In this document: in pieces, positions 40,398 through 48,886 of the stretch
How the letters are laid out: every line of letters begins with the position of its first letter
Position numbering within the stretch: the stretch's first letter is position 1
From: Exiguobacterium alkaliphilum 12/1
Lineage (GTDB): Bacteria > Bacillota > Bacilli > Exiguobacteriales > Exiguobacteriaceae
DNA: 64,000 nt
Assembly: GCF_000714435.1 (NCBI RefSeq)
Contig: NZ_JJMW01000008.1
Location: forward strand, 1-64,000
Reading direction: 5' to 3'
Position numbers and translations under genes: made by a program
The notes under the pieces: generated by a model
What the model saw: the letters and a program-made list of their open reading frames with translations, nothing else
Databases searched by the model: none
What the model was told of the DNA's origin: nothing

Positions 40398-41501
40398 ATG
40401 AATTCTAGAACCCAGGCTCGTAGACGTCGCACAGGACCGTCTGCGTTTTATAAACTGTTCAGTGCAGTATTACTCATCGTCATCATCGCCGGCTCGAGCA
40501 TGTATGGGACAGCCTTTTATAAAGCACACAACATGTTGTCGGGGACACAAGTGACACTTGACGACGACCCGATGGTAGAACCGACCCGGTTTGATAAAGA
40601 AGATACTGAAAGCTTCCTCGTGCTCGGGACGGATTTATCGCCCCAGAAGAAAGCACGTGGTGAATACGGACGTTCTGACGTCATGATCGTCGTCATCTTG
40701 AACAAGAAAGAAAAACAGACGACGATGCTTAGCATCCCGCGTGACTCATACGTCAACATCGACTATACCGGCTACAACATTCCGTACGGGAAGACAGGTC
40801 TTGACCAAGACAAAATCACGCACGCCTATTACTTCGGTTCGATGGACGAGTCGAACCCGAACAACGGTATGCGGATGTCAACGAAGACGGTCGAAAACCT
40901 CGTCGGGATTGAGATTGACCACGTCGTCTCACTCAACTTCCAAGGGTTCGTCGACTTTATCGATGCCGTCGGCGGTGTCGAGATTGACGTCCCGTTCTCG
41001 TCGAAACAAAACAGCTACGACGCTTCGCGTGAGGTCGTCGAAGTCGAGGCCGGCCTCCAGCAATTGACCGGTGAAGAAGCGCTCGCTTACGTCCGCAACC
41101 GCTATGACGACCCACGCGGTGACATCGGCCGCGGTCAACGTCAGATGGAAGTCATCAACGCCGTGCTCGAACAGTCGCTCGGGACGTCGCTCCTCAACAA
41201 CTACGATAAAGTGTTGAAGGCCGTCGGTGACAATATGCAGACGACGCTCGGACCGAACGACTACATGCGCTTGATTGAAGACGTCGGTGCGCTCAACAAC
41301 ACGGTGCAATACCAGTTGACGGGTGAAGGTGCCCGCGCCAGTGACGGACATTTCTACTACTTCTTGAACGAGCCATTGCTCGATGAGGTCCGTTACCGTG
41401 TCCAACAAGCGGATGCCGGAAACGAAGTACAGGCGATGACCGACTCAGAGCTCGAGTCGTATATGTACGACCCATCTGGAATCACATATGAAGCACAATA
41501 A
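40398..41501 (+). CDS. LytR-CpsA-Psr family wall polymer ligase
   Basis: LCP enzymes move teichoic acid or other polymers from undecaprenyl carriers to peptidoglycan on the outer face of the membrane. The 367-residue protein has a basic N-terminus, one membrane helix (about 19-41) and the extracellular LCP domain with LVLGTD, GRSDVMIVV, LSIPRDSYV, the NLVGIEIDHVV region and the YVRNRYDDPRGDIGRGQRQ signature. It could be TagT, TagU or TagV like; I cannot tell which. GAAGGAGAA precedes ATG 40398. It lies between nagAB and nagR but is transcribed separately. Confidence 0.92.
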   Translation: MNSRTQARRRRTGPSAFYKLFSAVLLIVIIAGSSMYGTAFYKAHNMLSGTQVTLDDDPMVEPTRFDKEDTESFLVLGTDLSPQKKARGEYGRSDVMIVVILNKKEKQTTMLSIPRDSYVNIDYTGYNIPYGKTGLDQDKITHAYYFGSMDESNPNNGMRMSTKTVENLVGIEIDHVVSLNFQGFVDFIDAVGGVEIDVPFSSKQNSYDASREVVEVEAGLQQLTGEEALAYVRNRYDDPRGDIGRGQRQMEVINAVLEQSLGTSLLNNYDKVLKAVGDNMQTTLGPNDYMRLIEDVGALNNTVQYQLTGEGARASDGHFYYFLNEPLLDEVRYRVQQADAGNEVQAMTDSELESYMYDPSGITYEAQ

Positions 41502-41532
41502 AACGATTTGCCACCTCGCAATCGTTTTTATT
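41497..41532. terminator. bidirectional terminator between LCP gene and nagR
   Basis: An AT-rich stem pairs AATAAAACGATT (41497-41508) with AATCGTTTTTATT (41520-41532). It has T-runs in both directions and touches the stop codons of both convergent genes. Confidence 0.8.
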
Positions 41533-42259
41533 ATGACCGCTCCATCGCGACCGTGAACGAGTAGGCGTCGCCACGGAACAACGAGCGGCTATATTCGAAC
41601 ATGTCTCCGCTATCGAGGTACGTCCGTTGATCGATTAAGAGCACCGGTGCCCCCGGCTCAATCGTCAAGAGTTCGGCTTCTTCCTCACCGGCACTTCGGG
41701 CTTCAAGCGTCTGCGTCGCATTTTTCAAATGGAGCCCAGCTTGCTCGGCATATTCATAGATTGACCCGGTGGCGTCCTCTTTCGTCAACTCGGGTAATAA
41801 GGAGACAGGGATGTAGGCCGTCTCGAGGGCGAGCACTTGCTCGTCGGCCAAGCGAAGGCGTTTCATCTCGTACACCGGGGTGTCGAGCGCGACGCTCAAG
41901 CGACGTGATACTTTATACGGGGCCGGAATCGTTTGGAACGAGAGCAGGCGTGAATACGGCCGCATGCCGCGGTGTTTGATTTCTTCGGTGAAACTCGTCA
42001 AACCGGAGAGTGTCATCGAGATTTTGTTCGTCGCGACGAACGTGCCGCGCCCTTTTTGGCGATCGAGATAGCCGTCATTGACCAAGTTTTTGATCGCTTG
42101 GCGGACGGTCATCCGGCTGACATCGTACGTCTCGGAAAACTCGCGTTCGGACGGGATGAGATCACCGGGTTGCAGAAACCCGTCATCTATTTGTTGCTTT
42201 AAATAAGATTCGATTTGATAATAAATAGGAAGCGGGGATTTTTTATCAATCTGTAACAT
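41531..42259 (-). CDS. nagR: GntR/HutC family regulator NagR (YvoA)
   Basis: A 242-residue repressor of the HutC subfamily. The winged helix-turn-helix occupies the N-terminal 70 residues (SEREFSETYDVSRMTVRQAI), and the C-terminal UTRA domain binds the sugar phosphate effector. In B. subtilis YvoA/NagR responds to glucosamine-6-phosphate or GlcNAc-6-phosphate and controls nagAB. ATG 42259 has AGGAG 8 bases upstream; longer starts lack a site. Unlike nagAB-nagR in B. subtilis, here it is separated and inverted, with the LCP gene in between. Confidence 0.87.
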   Translation of the reverse strand: MLQIDKKSPLPIYYQIESYLKQQIDDGFLQPGDLIPSEREFSETYDVSRMTVRQAIKNLVNDGYLDRQKGRGTFVATNKISMTLSGLTSFTEEIKHRGMRPYSRLLSFQTIPAPYKVSRRLSVALDTPVYEMKRLRLADEQVLALETAYIPVSLLPELTKEDATGSIYEYAEQAGLHLKNATQTLEARSAGEEEAELLTIEPGAPVLLIDQRTYLDSGDMFEYSRSLFRGDAYSFTVAMERS

Positions 42260-42352
42260 CTCAATCGCTCCTGACTCATAAGGATTATGACTTATTATAG
42301 ACCAAATCAAACTAGTTGTCTGAACACATTATAGAGAAACGAGGTTCTACTT

Positions 42353-43513
42353 ATGACCGGATGGGAATTTAAAACGATGGTAACGGCACAACGACAAGAT
42401 GAGCGCGGGCACTGGATCGCGCTTCAAGAGACGCACTTTTATGCGGAAGGCGGCGGACAACCGGCTGATGCCGGAACGATCGCGGACGAAGCGGTACACG
42501 ATGTTCAACAAGTTGACGGCGTCGTCTGGCACTTGCTTGAGCGTCCGCTTGAAGTCGGTACAGCAGTGACTGCACAAGTCGACGTCGCGACACGTCGCGA
42601 CCATTCCATCCAACATACGGCGCAACACGTGTTGACGGCCATCCTTGAAGACCGATACGGCATCGAGACGCTCAGTTTCGGTATCGGAACCGATGACGCC
42701 TCGATTGAGATTGGGACGCATGCGTTCGATTGGGCGCAAATCGAGCAACTCGAGCAAGACGTGGCGACGGTCATTTACGAAAACCGTCCGATTCACATCC
42801 GTCAGCTTGATGTAAGTGAAGTGGATCAGACGAAGTTGCGAAAGCCGACTGACCGTACCGGGGTGATTCGCATCGTTGAAGTCGAGGGTCTCGACTATAA
42901 CGCATGCGGCGGGACTCATGTCGCATCGACCGGACAACTCGGTTTCGTACACGTGACGGCTTTGAAAAAAGTCCGAGGGAACGTCCGTTTGACATACGTT
43001 GCCGGTCGGCGGGCAATCCGGGAAACTCAATCGGCACGCACAGCACTTCGGACGGTCCATCAGACGTTGTCGACGACGAACGAGACCGTCGCGGCCCGCG
43101 TCCTTGAAGAACGGAACGCTCGGATTGAGCGTGAGAAAGAAGTGAAGGCGCTTGAGGCCCGGGTCGCCAAGGCGAAAGTGGCCGCCTTCTTACAAGAAGA
43201 CAATTACGTGATCACACATATCGGCAAGACCGAAGGCGAGACGCTCACAACGATGATTATCGAACGGATTGCCGCGACCGGACGGATTGCCGTCGGGGCC
43301 AATCATACGGCCCAAAAGTTGATTCTCATGCATGACGGGACGCACGACATCGCCATCGGAAAGTTTTTGAAACGGACGCTCGACGACCTCGGGATTGGCC
43401 GAGGCGGTGGCAGCCATAAACAAGCGCAGGCACGATTCGAGTCGGTGCTCGACTTAGAGAAGGCGACGGCAGAAGTCGTCAAACGTTTACAGGAAGGGGT
43501 CGTCTCATGTTAA
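42353..43513 (+). CDS. AlaX-type alanyl-tRNA editing protein with DHHA1 domain
   Basis: A 386-residue free-standing editing protein that clears mischarged Ser-tRNA(Ala) or Gly-tRNA(Ala). Its N-terminal half matches the AlaRS second-additional and editing domain, with zinc/catalytic motifs HTAQH near residue 87 and CGGTH near residue 184. The C-terminal half has a coiled-coil region and a DHHA1 domain ending in GRGGGSHKQAQAR as in AlaRS. The aminoacylation domain is absent. It is divergent from nagR and overlaps the next gene by 7 bases. Confidence 0.9.
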   Translation: MTGWEFKTMVTAQRQDERGHWIALQETHFYAEGGGQPADAGTIADEAVHDVQQVDGVVWHLLERPLEVGTAVTAQVDVATRRDHSIQHTAQHVLTAILEDRYGIETLSFGIGTDDASIEIGTHAFDWAQIEQLEQDVATVIYENRPIHIRQLDVSEVDQTKLRKPTDRTGVIRIVEVEGLDYNACGGTHVASTGQLGFVHVTALKKVRGNVRLTYVAGRRAIRETQSARTALRTVHQTLSTTNETVAARVLEERNARIEREKEVKALEARVAKAKVAAFLQEDNYVITHIGKTEGETLTTMIIERIAATGRIAVGANHTAQKLILMHDGTHDIAIGKFLKRTLDDLGIGRGGGSHKQAQARFESVLDLEKATAEVVKRLQEGVVSC

Positions 43514-43935
43514 TAGTGAAGCACGGTCAGACAGACACGTTGATTGAACAAGCGCGACACGTCCGAGAAGTCGTCTTCATCGAAGAGCAAGGCATCGACC
43601 CGGCGCTCGAATATGATGACCTCGACCCGGTCTGTGTCCACGTCGTCGGAACGGTCGAAGACGTTCCGGTGACGACGGCCCGGCTGCGGCCGGTTGAAGA
43701 CGGCGTCGGGAAAGTCGAACGCGTCGCGACATTGAAGACGGCGCGCGGGAACGGGTATGCCCAGGAAGTCATGTTCGAGATTGAGCGCGTCGCGAACAGC
43801 CAAGGCATGCATACGTTGAAGCTCGGGGCCCAACTGACGGCGCTCCCGTTCTACGAGCGACTCGGGTATGAGGCGTATGGCGACGAGTTTTTAGACGCCG
43901 ACATCCCGCACCGGATGATGAAAAAGACGTGGTAA
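43507..43935 (+). CDS. GNAT family N-acetyltransferase
   Basis: This 142-residue protein has the ElaA/YjcF-like GNAT layout: FIEEQGIDPALEYDD near residues 24-38, ARLRPVEDGVGKVERVAT, then the acetyl-CoA loop TARGNGYAQEVM (equivalent to RGxGxA) and the C-terminal LPFYERLGYEAYGDEF. The acceptor is unknown. It is translationally coupled to the AlaX gene. An AT-rich hairpin at about 43938-43970 follows but lacks a good T-run. Confidence 0.85.
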   Translation: MLIVKHGQTDTLIEQARHVREVVFIEEQGIDPALEYDDLDPVCVHVVGTVEDVPVTTARLRPVEDGVGKVERVATLKTARGNGYAQEVMFEIERVANSQGMHTLKLGAQLTALPFYERLGYEAYGDEFLDADIPHRMMKKTW

Positions 43936-43971
43936 TGCTTTTTAGAAATTTTCCTTTTTTCTAAAAAAAGG

Positions 43972-44000
43972 TTGGCAAGTCGTTTTTCATTTGTTATAAC
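43972..44000 (+). promoter_or_regulatory. promoter of the lysine operon
   Basis: TTGGCA (43972-43977) and TATAAC (43995-44000) are separated by 17 bases. The start point near 44007 is just before the riboswitch P1. Confidence 0.7.
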
Positions 44001-44015
44001 TAAAACTAACAACTG

Positions 44016-44190
44016 ACAGATAGAGGTTGCGAATGACATGAGTAAGCTTGATCGAGACGGACGCATTCCGGATCGGGCCGAAAGGGGAATTTCGCCGAAG
44101 TCGACGTTCGCATGCGTACGAACGAAGGCTGGGGTAGTCGTGAATAACGCCTACACTGCCATGGATGAAATGCCATGGAGCGCTATCTAC
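44016..44190 (+). promoter_or_regulatory. lysine riboswitch (L box) of the lysC operon
   Basis: The family's conserved blocks occur in order: AGAGGTTGCG near 44022-44031, AGTA at 44041, CCGAAAGGGGAATTTCGCCG near 44078-44097, GCTGGGGTAGT near 44128-44138, and GGAGCGCTATCT near 44178-44188. P1 pairs AGATAG (44018-44023) with CTATCT (44183-44188). Lysine binding should favour the terminator downstream. Confidence 0.95.
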
Positions 44191-44226
44191 GGAACGATTC
44201 TTTAATCGTTTTTCAACTGCGCGTAC

Positions 44227-44275
44227 AAGCGGCAGGCCGTAGGGAGAGTGCTTCCTACCGGTCTGCCGCTTTTTC
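44227..44275 (+). terminator. lysine-controlled attenuator terminator
   Basis: AAGCGGCAG (44227-44235) pairs with CTGCCGCTT (44263-44271), extended by CCGTAGG with CCTACCGG with one bulge, and followed by TTTTTC. A smaller hairpin AACGATT/AATCGTT (44193-44210) with a T-run lies just before it. I could not resolve the antiterminator by eye. Confidence 0.85.
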
Positions 44276-44307
44276 TGTTGGTGGACATCATGAAAGTGGG
44301 GAACTTG

Positions 44308-45507
44308 ATGACAACCGTATTAAAATTTGGAGGCAGCTCCGTTGCCACAATCGAACAGATTCAGGCAATTTCTGAATACTTGCAAACCCGAGCCGAGGCC
44401 GGTGAGAAGCTCGTCGTCGTCGTATCGGCGATGGGCAAGACGACGGATTCGCTCTTGTCACTCGCGAAGCAAATCACGGAACGGCCGACGATTCGAGAAC
44501 TCGATCGCTTGCTCGCCGTCGGAGAAGAGCAGACGATCAGCCTGCTGAGCATCGCGTTGAACTCGCGAGGCGTCGCGGCCATCTCACTCACCGGACAGCA
44601 GGCCGGAATCGATACGATGGGTATCCATACAAAAAGTAAGATTAAGGCAATTCGAAAAGAAGTGCTCGAAGAGAAGCTCCGGACGTACGACGTCGTCATC
44701 GTCGCCGGTTTCCAAGGTGTCAACGAATTCGGTGACGTCACGACGCTTGGTCGTGGCGGCTCGGACACGACGGCCGTCGCTTTAGCGGCCGTCCTCAGTA
44801 AACGCTGTGAGATTTACACAGACGTCGCCGGCGTCTACACGGCCGACCCGCGCATCCATAAAGAAGCGCGCCGGTTGGATACCGTCTCATACGACGAGAT
44901 GATGGAGATGAGCGCGCTCGGCTCGAAAGTGATGGAAATGCGCAGCGTCGAGCTCGCGAAAAAATACGATGTGAACATTTTTGTAGGAAAGACGCTTGCG
45001 AGCGAAGGAGGAACGTGGATTATGGATATGACCCAAGCAATGGAACAAAAAGCGGTGACGAGCGTGAGCGTCGTGAAAAACGTGCTCAGCGTCTCGATTA
45101 AACACATCCCGCATTCGGTGGCAGGGGTTGCCGATATTTTCGAGAAATTGTCACAGCGCCATGTCAATATCGATATGATCAGTCAGACGGCGTTCGACGG
45201 GGAAGTATTCCTCTCGTTCACGTGCCCGCTCGATGAAGAGGCGTTCCTTGAAGAAGCGCTCGCCGAGTTGACGGAATCGTTCCCGCAAATCAAGATTGAC
45301 CGCCATACCGAGCATGCGAAAATCTCGGTCGTCGGGATCGGGATGCGCGACGCGACGGGTGTCGCCTCTGAATTGTTCGCGACGTTCCGTGAGAGCGGCA
45401 TCCCGTTCTACCAGGTCACGACTTCCGAGATCAGCATCTCATACACGATTAACGAACAAGACGTCGAAGCAGCCGTCGCGGCCATCGCGACACGCTTCAA
45501 ATTATAA
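44308..45507 (+). CDS. lysC: aspartokinase LysC, alpha subunit
   Basis: Aspartokinase starts the aspartate family pathway. The 399-residue protein has KFGGSSVA at residues 6-13, a kinase domain to about residue 235, then two ACT domains that sense lysine. The lengths match B. subtilis aspartokinase II (LysC). I chose ATG 44308 (site GTGGGGA); the frame extends upstream into the riboswitch terminator but has no ribosome site there. An in-frame ATG at 45022 with a strong site suggests a second, shorter product. It is the first gene of the riboswitch-controlled lysine operon. Confidence 0.95.
   Translation: MTTVLKFGGSSVATIEQIQAISEYLQTRAEAGEKLVVVVSAMGKTTDSLLSLAKQITERPTIRELDRLLAVGEEQTISLLSIALNSRGVAAISLTGQQAGIDTMGIHTKSKIKAIRKEVLEEKLRTYDVVIVAGFQGVNEFGDVTTLGRGGSDTTAVALAAVLSKRCEIYTDVAGVYTADPRIHKEARRLDTVSYDEMMEMSALGSKVMEMRSVELAKKYDVNIFVGKTLASEGGTWIMDMTQAMEQKAVTSVSVVKNVLSVSIKHIPHSVAGVADIFEKLSQRHVNIDMISQTAFDGEVFLSFTCPLDEEAFLEEALAELTESFPQIKIDRHTEHAKISVVGIGMRDATGVASELFATFRESGIPFYQVTTSEISISYTINEQDVEAAVAAIATRFKL
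45022..45507 (+). other. lysC: internal start for lysC beta (regulatory) subunit
   Basis: Codon 239 of lysC is ATG, preceded by AAGGAGG (45005-45011) with 10 bases between. Translation from here would give a 161-residue protein carrying just the two ACT domains. B. subtilis aspartokinase II is an alpha2-beta2 enzyme whose 163-residue beta subunit comes from an in-frame start at codon 246, so the arrangement appears conserved. Production here is predicted, not shown. Confidence 0.7.
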
Positions 45508-45519
45508 GGAGGACGCGAC

Positions 45520-46515
45520 ATGTATAACGTAGCCGTCGTCGGCGCGACCGGTGCCGTCGGCCAAAAGATGATTGACGTATTGACAGAATATGAATTCCCG
45601 ATTAGCGAGCTGTTGCTTTACGCATCGGCCCGCTCGGCTGGAAAAACAGTGACCGTGAACGGCAAGGACGTCGTCATCCGGGAGCTCTCGGACGCGATTT
45701 ACGCAGACCCGATCGACATCGCGCTCTTCTCGGCCGGAGGCAGCTTGAGTGAACAGTATGCGCCTCGGCTTAGCGAACAAGGCGTCATCGTCATCGACAA
45801 CTCGAGCGCCTTCCGGATGCAGGCGGACATCCCGCTCATCGTCCCGGAAGTGAACCGAATCGAGTTGAGCCCGGACAAGACACTGATTGCCAATCCGAAC
45901 TGCTCGACGATTCAATCGGTCGTCGCGCTCGCGCCGCTCGCTGAAGTGTACGGCTTGACGCGTGTCGCCTATACGTCGTATCAAGCCGTCTCGGGCTCGG
46001 GCCAAAAAGGGATTGAAGATTTAGAGCGCGGAGCACGCGGGGAGGAACCGCAAAACTATCCGTATCCGATTTACGACAACGTGTTGCCGCACATCGATGT
46101 GTTCCTCGAGAACGGCTATACGAAAGAAGAACAGAAGATGATCGACGAGACGCGCAAAATTTTGAACGCGCCGAACCTCGGTGTCACGGCGACGTGTGTC
46201 CGTGTCCCGGTCCGCAATAGCCACGCCGTCTCCATCACGGTGACGCTCGACCGCGAGGCGACACTCGCTGAAGTGAAAGCCGTCCTCAGTGACGCAGCAG
46301 GCGTCGTCCTCATGGACAACCCGAATGAACTCGTCTATCCGACGCCGCTCGATGCGAACGGGACGGACGACGTGTACGTCGGACGCGTCCGTGTCGACGA
46401 GTCGCAACCGAACACGTTCCATCTTTGGTGCGTCGCCGACAACGTTCGAAAAGGCGCGGCCGCGAACGCCGTCCAAATCGCCCAGTGCATGATTGGCCAG
46501 ACCGCCACAAAATAA
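45520..46515 (+). CDS. asd: aspartate-semialdehyde dehydrogenase Asd
   Basis: Asd reduces aspartyl phosphate to the semialdehyde with NADPH. The 331-residue protein has the N-terminal VGATGAVGQKM Rossmann loop, DNSSAFRM, the nucleophile Cys in NPNCSTI near residue 127, and the substrate segment QAVSGSGQKGIEDL. AAGGAGG precedes the ATG. It follows lysC by 12 bases in the lysine operon. Confidence 0.96.
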   Translation: MYNVAVVGATGAVGQKMIDVLTEYEFPISELLLYASARSAGKTVTVNGKDVVIRELSDAIYADPIDIALFSAGGSLSEQYAPRLSEQGVIVIDNSSAFRMQADIPLIVPEVNRIELSPDKTLIANPNCSTIQSVVALAPLAEVYGLTRVAYTSYQAVSGSGQKGIEDLERGARGEEPQNYPYPIYDNVLPHIDVFLENGYTKEEQKMIDETRKILNAPNLGVTATCVRVPVRNSHAVSITVTLDREATLAEVKAVLSDAAGVVLMDNPNELVYPTPLDANGTDDVYVGRVRVDESQPNTFHLWCVADNVRKGAAANAVQIAQCMIGQTATK

Positions 46516-46527
46516 GGAGGAGATCAT

Positions 46528-47409
46528 ATGTTCACAGGAGTCGCAACCGCACTCGCTACACCGTTTCAACAGGATGGATCGCTAAACCTTAACGCATGGG
46601 AAGCGTTGATTGAAGATCAAATCAAGGAAGGGGTGAGCGGGCTCGTCATCGGAGGCACGACAGGTGAAGGAATGACGATCACGGACGATGAGTTCGAGAC
46701 GCTCCTCACGAAAGCGATCGCTATCGCAGCCGGACGCGCCGTCATCATCGCCGGCACCGGGTCGAACAACACGGCGCTCAGTATCGAGAAGACGAAGCGT
46801 GCCGCAGAGCTCGGTGCCGAGATGGCGATGGTCGTCACACCGTACTACAACAAGTCGACACAAGCCGGGCTCATCGCCCACTTCACGGCGATCGCCGACG
46901 CTTCACCGATTCCGCTCATGCTTTACAACGTGCCGTCACGCACTGGCGTCGCCCTCGAACCGGCTACGGTCGGTGAACTCGCTGACCACCCGCGTATCGC
47001 TGCGCTCAAAGAAGCGAGCGGCGACATCTCGGTCATGGCTCAGATGATGGCCCATTTACCGGAAGGCTTCCCGGTCTATTGTGGCAATGACGACCAGATC
47101 TTGCCGTACATGGCATGGGGCGCGCAAGGCGTCGTCTCGGTCCTCTCGAACGTCTATCCGGGTGCGACCGTCGCACTCGCCGAGGCGCTCCTTGCCGGGG
47201 ACTTGGAGACGGCTCGCAAATGGCAAATCCGATTGCTTCCAGTCATCGATGAACTGTTCGCGGAAGTAAACCCGATTCCGGTCAAGGCGGCATTGAACGC
47301 ACGCGGCTTCGAGTTTGGGGCACCGCGTCTCCCGCTCGTCCCGATGAGCGCGACGGCCGAGGCGAGACTTTTGTCGGCAATGGAGCAGTTCAACGAGGTG
47401 AGACAGTGA
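46528..47409 (+). CDS. dapA: 4-hydroxy-tetrahydrodipicolinate synthase DapA
   Basis: DapA condenses aspartate semialdehyde with pyruvate, entering the lysine branch. The 293-residue TIM barrel shows GGTTGEG near residue 42, the catalytic Tyr in MLYNVPSRTG near 133, and the Schiff-base Lys in AALKEASGD near 160. AAGGAGGAG precedes the ATG. The stop overlaps the GTG of dapB. Confidence 0.96.
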   Translation: MFTGVATALATPFQQDGSLNLNAWEALIEDQIKEGVSGLVIGGTTGEGMTITDDEFETLLTKAIAIAAGRAVIIAGTGSNNTALSIEKTKRAAELGAEMAMVVTPYYNKSTQAGLIAHFTAIADASPIPLMLYNVPSRTGVALEPATVGELADHPRIAALKEASGDISVMAQMMAHLPEGFPVYCGNDDQILPYMAWGAQGVVSVLSNVYPGATVALAEALLAGDLETARKWQIRLLPVIDELFAEVNPIPVKAALNARGFEFGAPRLPLVPMSATAEARLLSAMEQFNEVRQ

Positions 47410-48155
47410 ACCTACTCATTCATGGATACGGGGCGATGGGACAGATCGTCGAAGAAGTCGCCCATACCCAAAACTTGAACGTCGCAGCCATCGTTTCACC
47501 GGCGGGCGGCGAACATCCGACGTCACTGCGAGACGTCGAGGCGGACATCGACGTCGTCATCGACTTCTCGAACCCGGCACTGTTAGATGACGTGCTCGCC
47601 TACGGAAAAGCGAATAAAGTCCCGCTCGTCATCGCGACGACCGGGTTCTCGGAAGCCGAGCTCGCGAAAATCGAGGAAGCGTCAAACGAGATTCCGATCT
47701 TCCAATCGTATAACACGTCTTATGGGATCGCGCTACTAAAACAGCTATTGGACCAGCTCGTCCCGCTCACGCTCGGATACGACATCGAAGTGATTGAGGC
47801 GCACCACCGGAAGAAAGTCGATGCGCCAAGCGGGACGGCGGAGCTGCTCGCCCGTGCCATCGAAGCGAAACGTGACGTCACACCGGTATATGACCGGACG
47901 CCACGACGTGAGGCGCGGGAAGCAAACGAGCTCGGCATGCACTCGGTGCGTGGCGGCACGATTTTCGGTGAACACACCGTCCTCTTTGTCGGAGACGATG
48001 AAATGCTCGAATTGAAACACACGGCCCTGTCGAAACGCGTCTTCGCGAACGGGGCACTCGCCGCGGCGGCGACGATTCTCGACCGCCCGGCCGGACTTTA
48101 CAATTTAACGAACCTATACGAGGAGGCTACTCATGTTACTCACAAACGCTTATGA
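47406..48155 (+). CDS. dapB: 4-hydroxy-tetrahydrodipicolinate reductase DapB
   Basis: DapB reduces the DapA product to tetrahydrodipicolinate using NAD(P)H. The 249-residue length is the short form seen in Staphylococcus, with a clipped N-terminus beginning [13 protein letters not shown]. The catalytic [15 protein letters not shown] segment near residue 130 is intact. The start is GTG 47406 in a GTGA overlap with dapA. The 3' end overlaps dapH by 23 bases. Confidence 0.94.
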   Translation: MNLLIHGYGAMGQIVEEVAHTQNLNVAAIVSPAGGEHPTSLRDVEADIDVVIDFSNPALLDDVLAYGKANKVPLVIATTGFSEAELAKIEEASNEIPIFQSYNTSYGIALLKQLLDQLVPLTLGYDIEVIEAHHRKKVDAPSGTAELLARAIEAKRDVTPVYDRTPRREAREANELGMHSVRGGTIFGEHTVLFVGDDEMLELKHTALSKRVFANGALAAAATILDRPAGLYNLTNLYEEATHVTHKRL

Positions 48156-48840
48156 AATCGCGCAATACATTAAAGATGCCAAGAAAGAAACGCCAGTCAA
48201 ACTATACGTCAACGGTCAATTGGCCGGTCTCACGATCGAGGACGCGAAAGCGTTCGGATCGGATGAGTCGAAGCTGTTCTTGACGACAGCAGAACGTGCG
48301 GCGGCATTCCTTGAAACGAACGCCGCGGTCATCACGGACTCGCACCTCGAGTTTGACCGCCGCAACAGTGCCGTCCCAATGCTCGATACGACTCAACTCA
48401 ATGCGCGCATCGAGCCAGGTTCGTTCATCCGTGACCACGTTCAAATCGGAAACAATGCCGTCGTCATGATGGGCGCGGTCGTCAACATCGGAGCCGTCAT
48501 CGGTGACGGTTCGATGGTCGACATGAACGCCGTCATCGGCGCCCGCGGCACACTCGGGAAAAACGTCCACCTTGGAGCCGGCGCAGTTGTCGCAGGTGTC
48601 CTTGAGCCACCTTCAAAAGATCCGGTCATCATCGAAGACGGTGTCATGATTGGTGCGAACGCGGTCATCTTGGAGGGCGTCCGTGTCGGAGAGAACGCGG
48701 TCGTCGCAGCCGGTAGTGTCGTCACACAAGACGTACCGCCAGGCGTCGTCGTCGCCGGTACGCCTGCCCGCATCATTAAGCAAAAAGATGAAAAAACAGC
48801 AGAAAAAACACAACTTGTTGATGACTTACGCTCCCTGTAA
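48133..48840 (+). CDS. dapH: tetrahydrodipicolinate N-acetyltransferase DapH
   Basis: DapH acetylates tetrahydrodipicolinate, so this organism uses the acetylase branch to diaminopimelate. The 235-residue protein has an alpha-helical N-terminal domain and a long left-handed beta-helix of hexapeptide repeats (about 90-210), including the [20 protein letters not shown] region. The next enzymes of this branch, an aminotransferase (PatA) and a deacetylase (DapL), are not encoded immediately downstream. Confidence 0.94.
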   Translation: MLLTNAYEIAQYIKDAKKETPVKLYVNGQLAGLTIEDAKAFGSDESKLFLTTAERAAAFLETNAAVITDSHLEFDRRNSAVPMLDTTQLNARIEPGSFIRDHVQIGNNAVVMMGAVVNIGAVIGDGSMVDMNAVIGARGTLGKNVHLGAGAVVAGVLEPPSKDPVIIEDGVMIGANAVILEGVRVGENAVVAAGSVVTQDVPPGVVVAGTPARIIKQKDEKTAEKTQLVDDLRSL

Positions 48841-48848
48841 CGTATAAT
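48818..48848 (+). promoter_or_regulatory. candidate internal promoter before ilvE
   Basis: A consensus TATAAT (48843-48848) follows the dapH stop by 2 bases. The best -35 is TTGATG (48818-48823) at 19 bases, which is longer than ideal. It could give ilvE-alr-lysA some expression independent of lysine. Confidence 0.45.
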
Positions 48849-48886
48849 AGACAGAAAATATCAAAAATGAATGGGAGAGTTGAACG

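Noticed and set aside
44248..44307. Upstream extension of lysC into the attenuator
   Set aside because: The start codon lies in the terminator stem without a ribosome site, while ATG 44308 has one and matches the family start.
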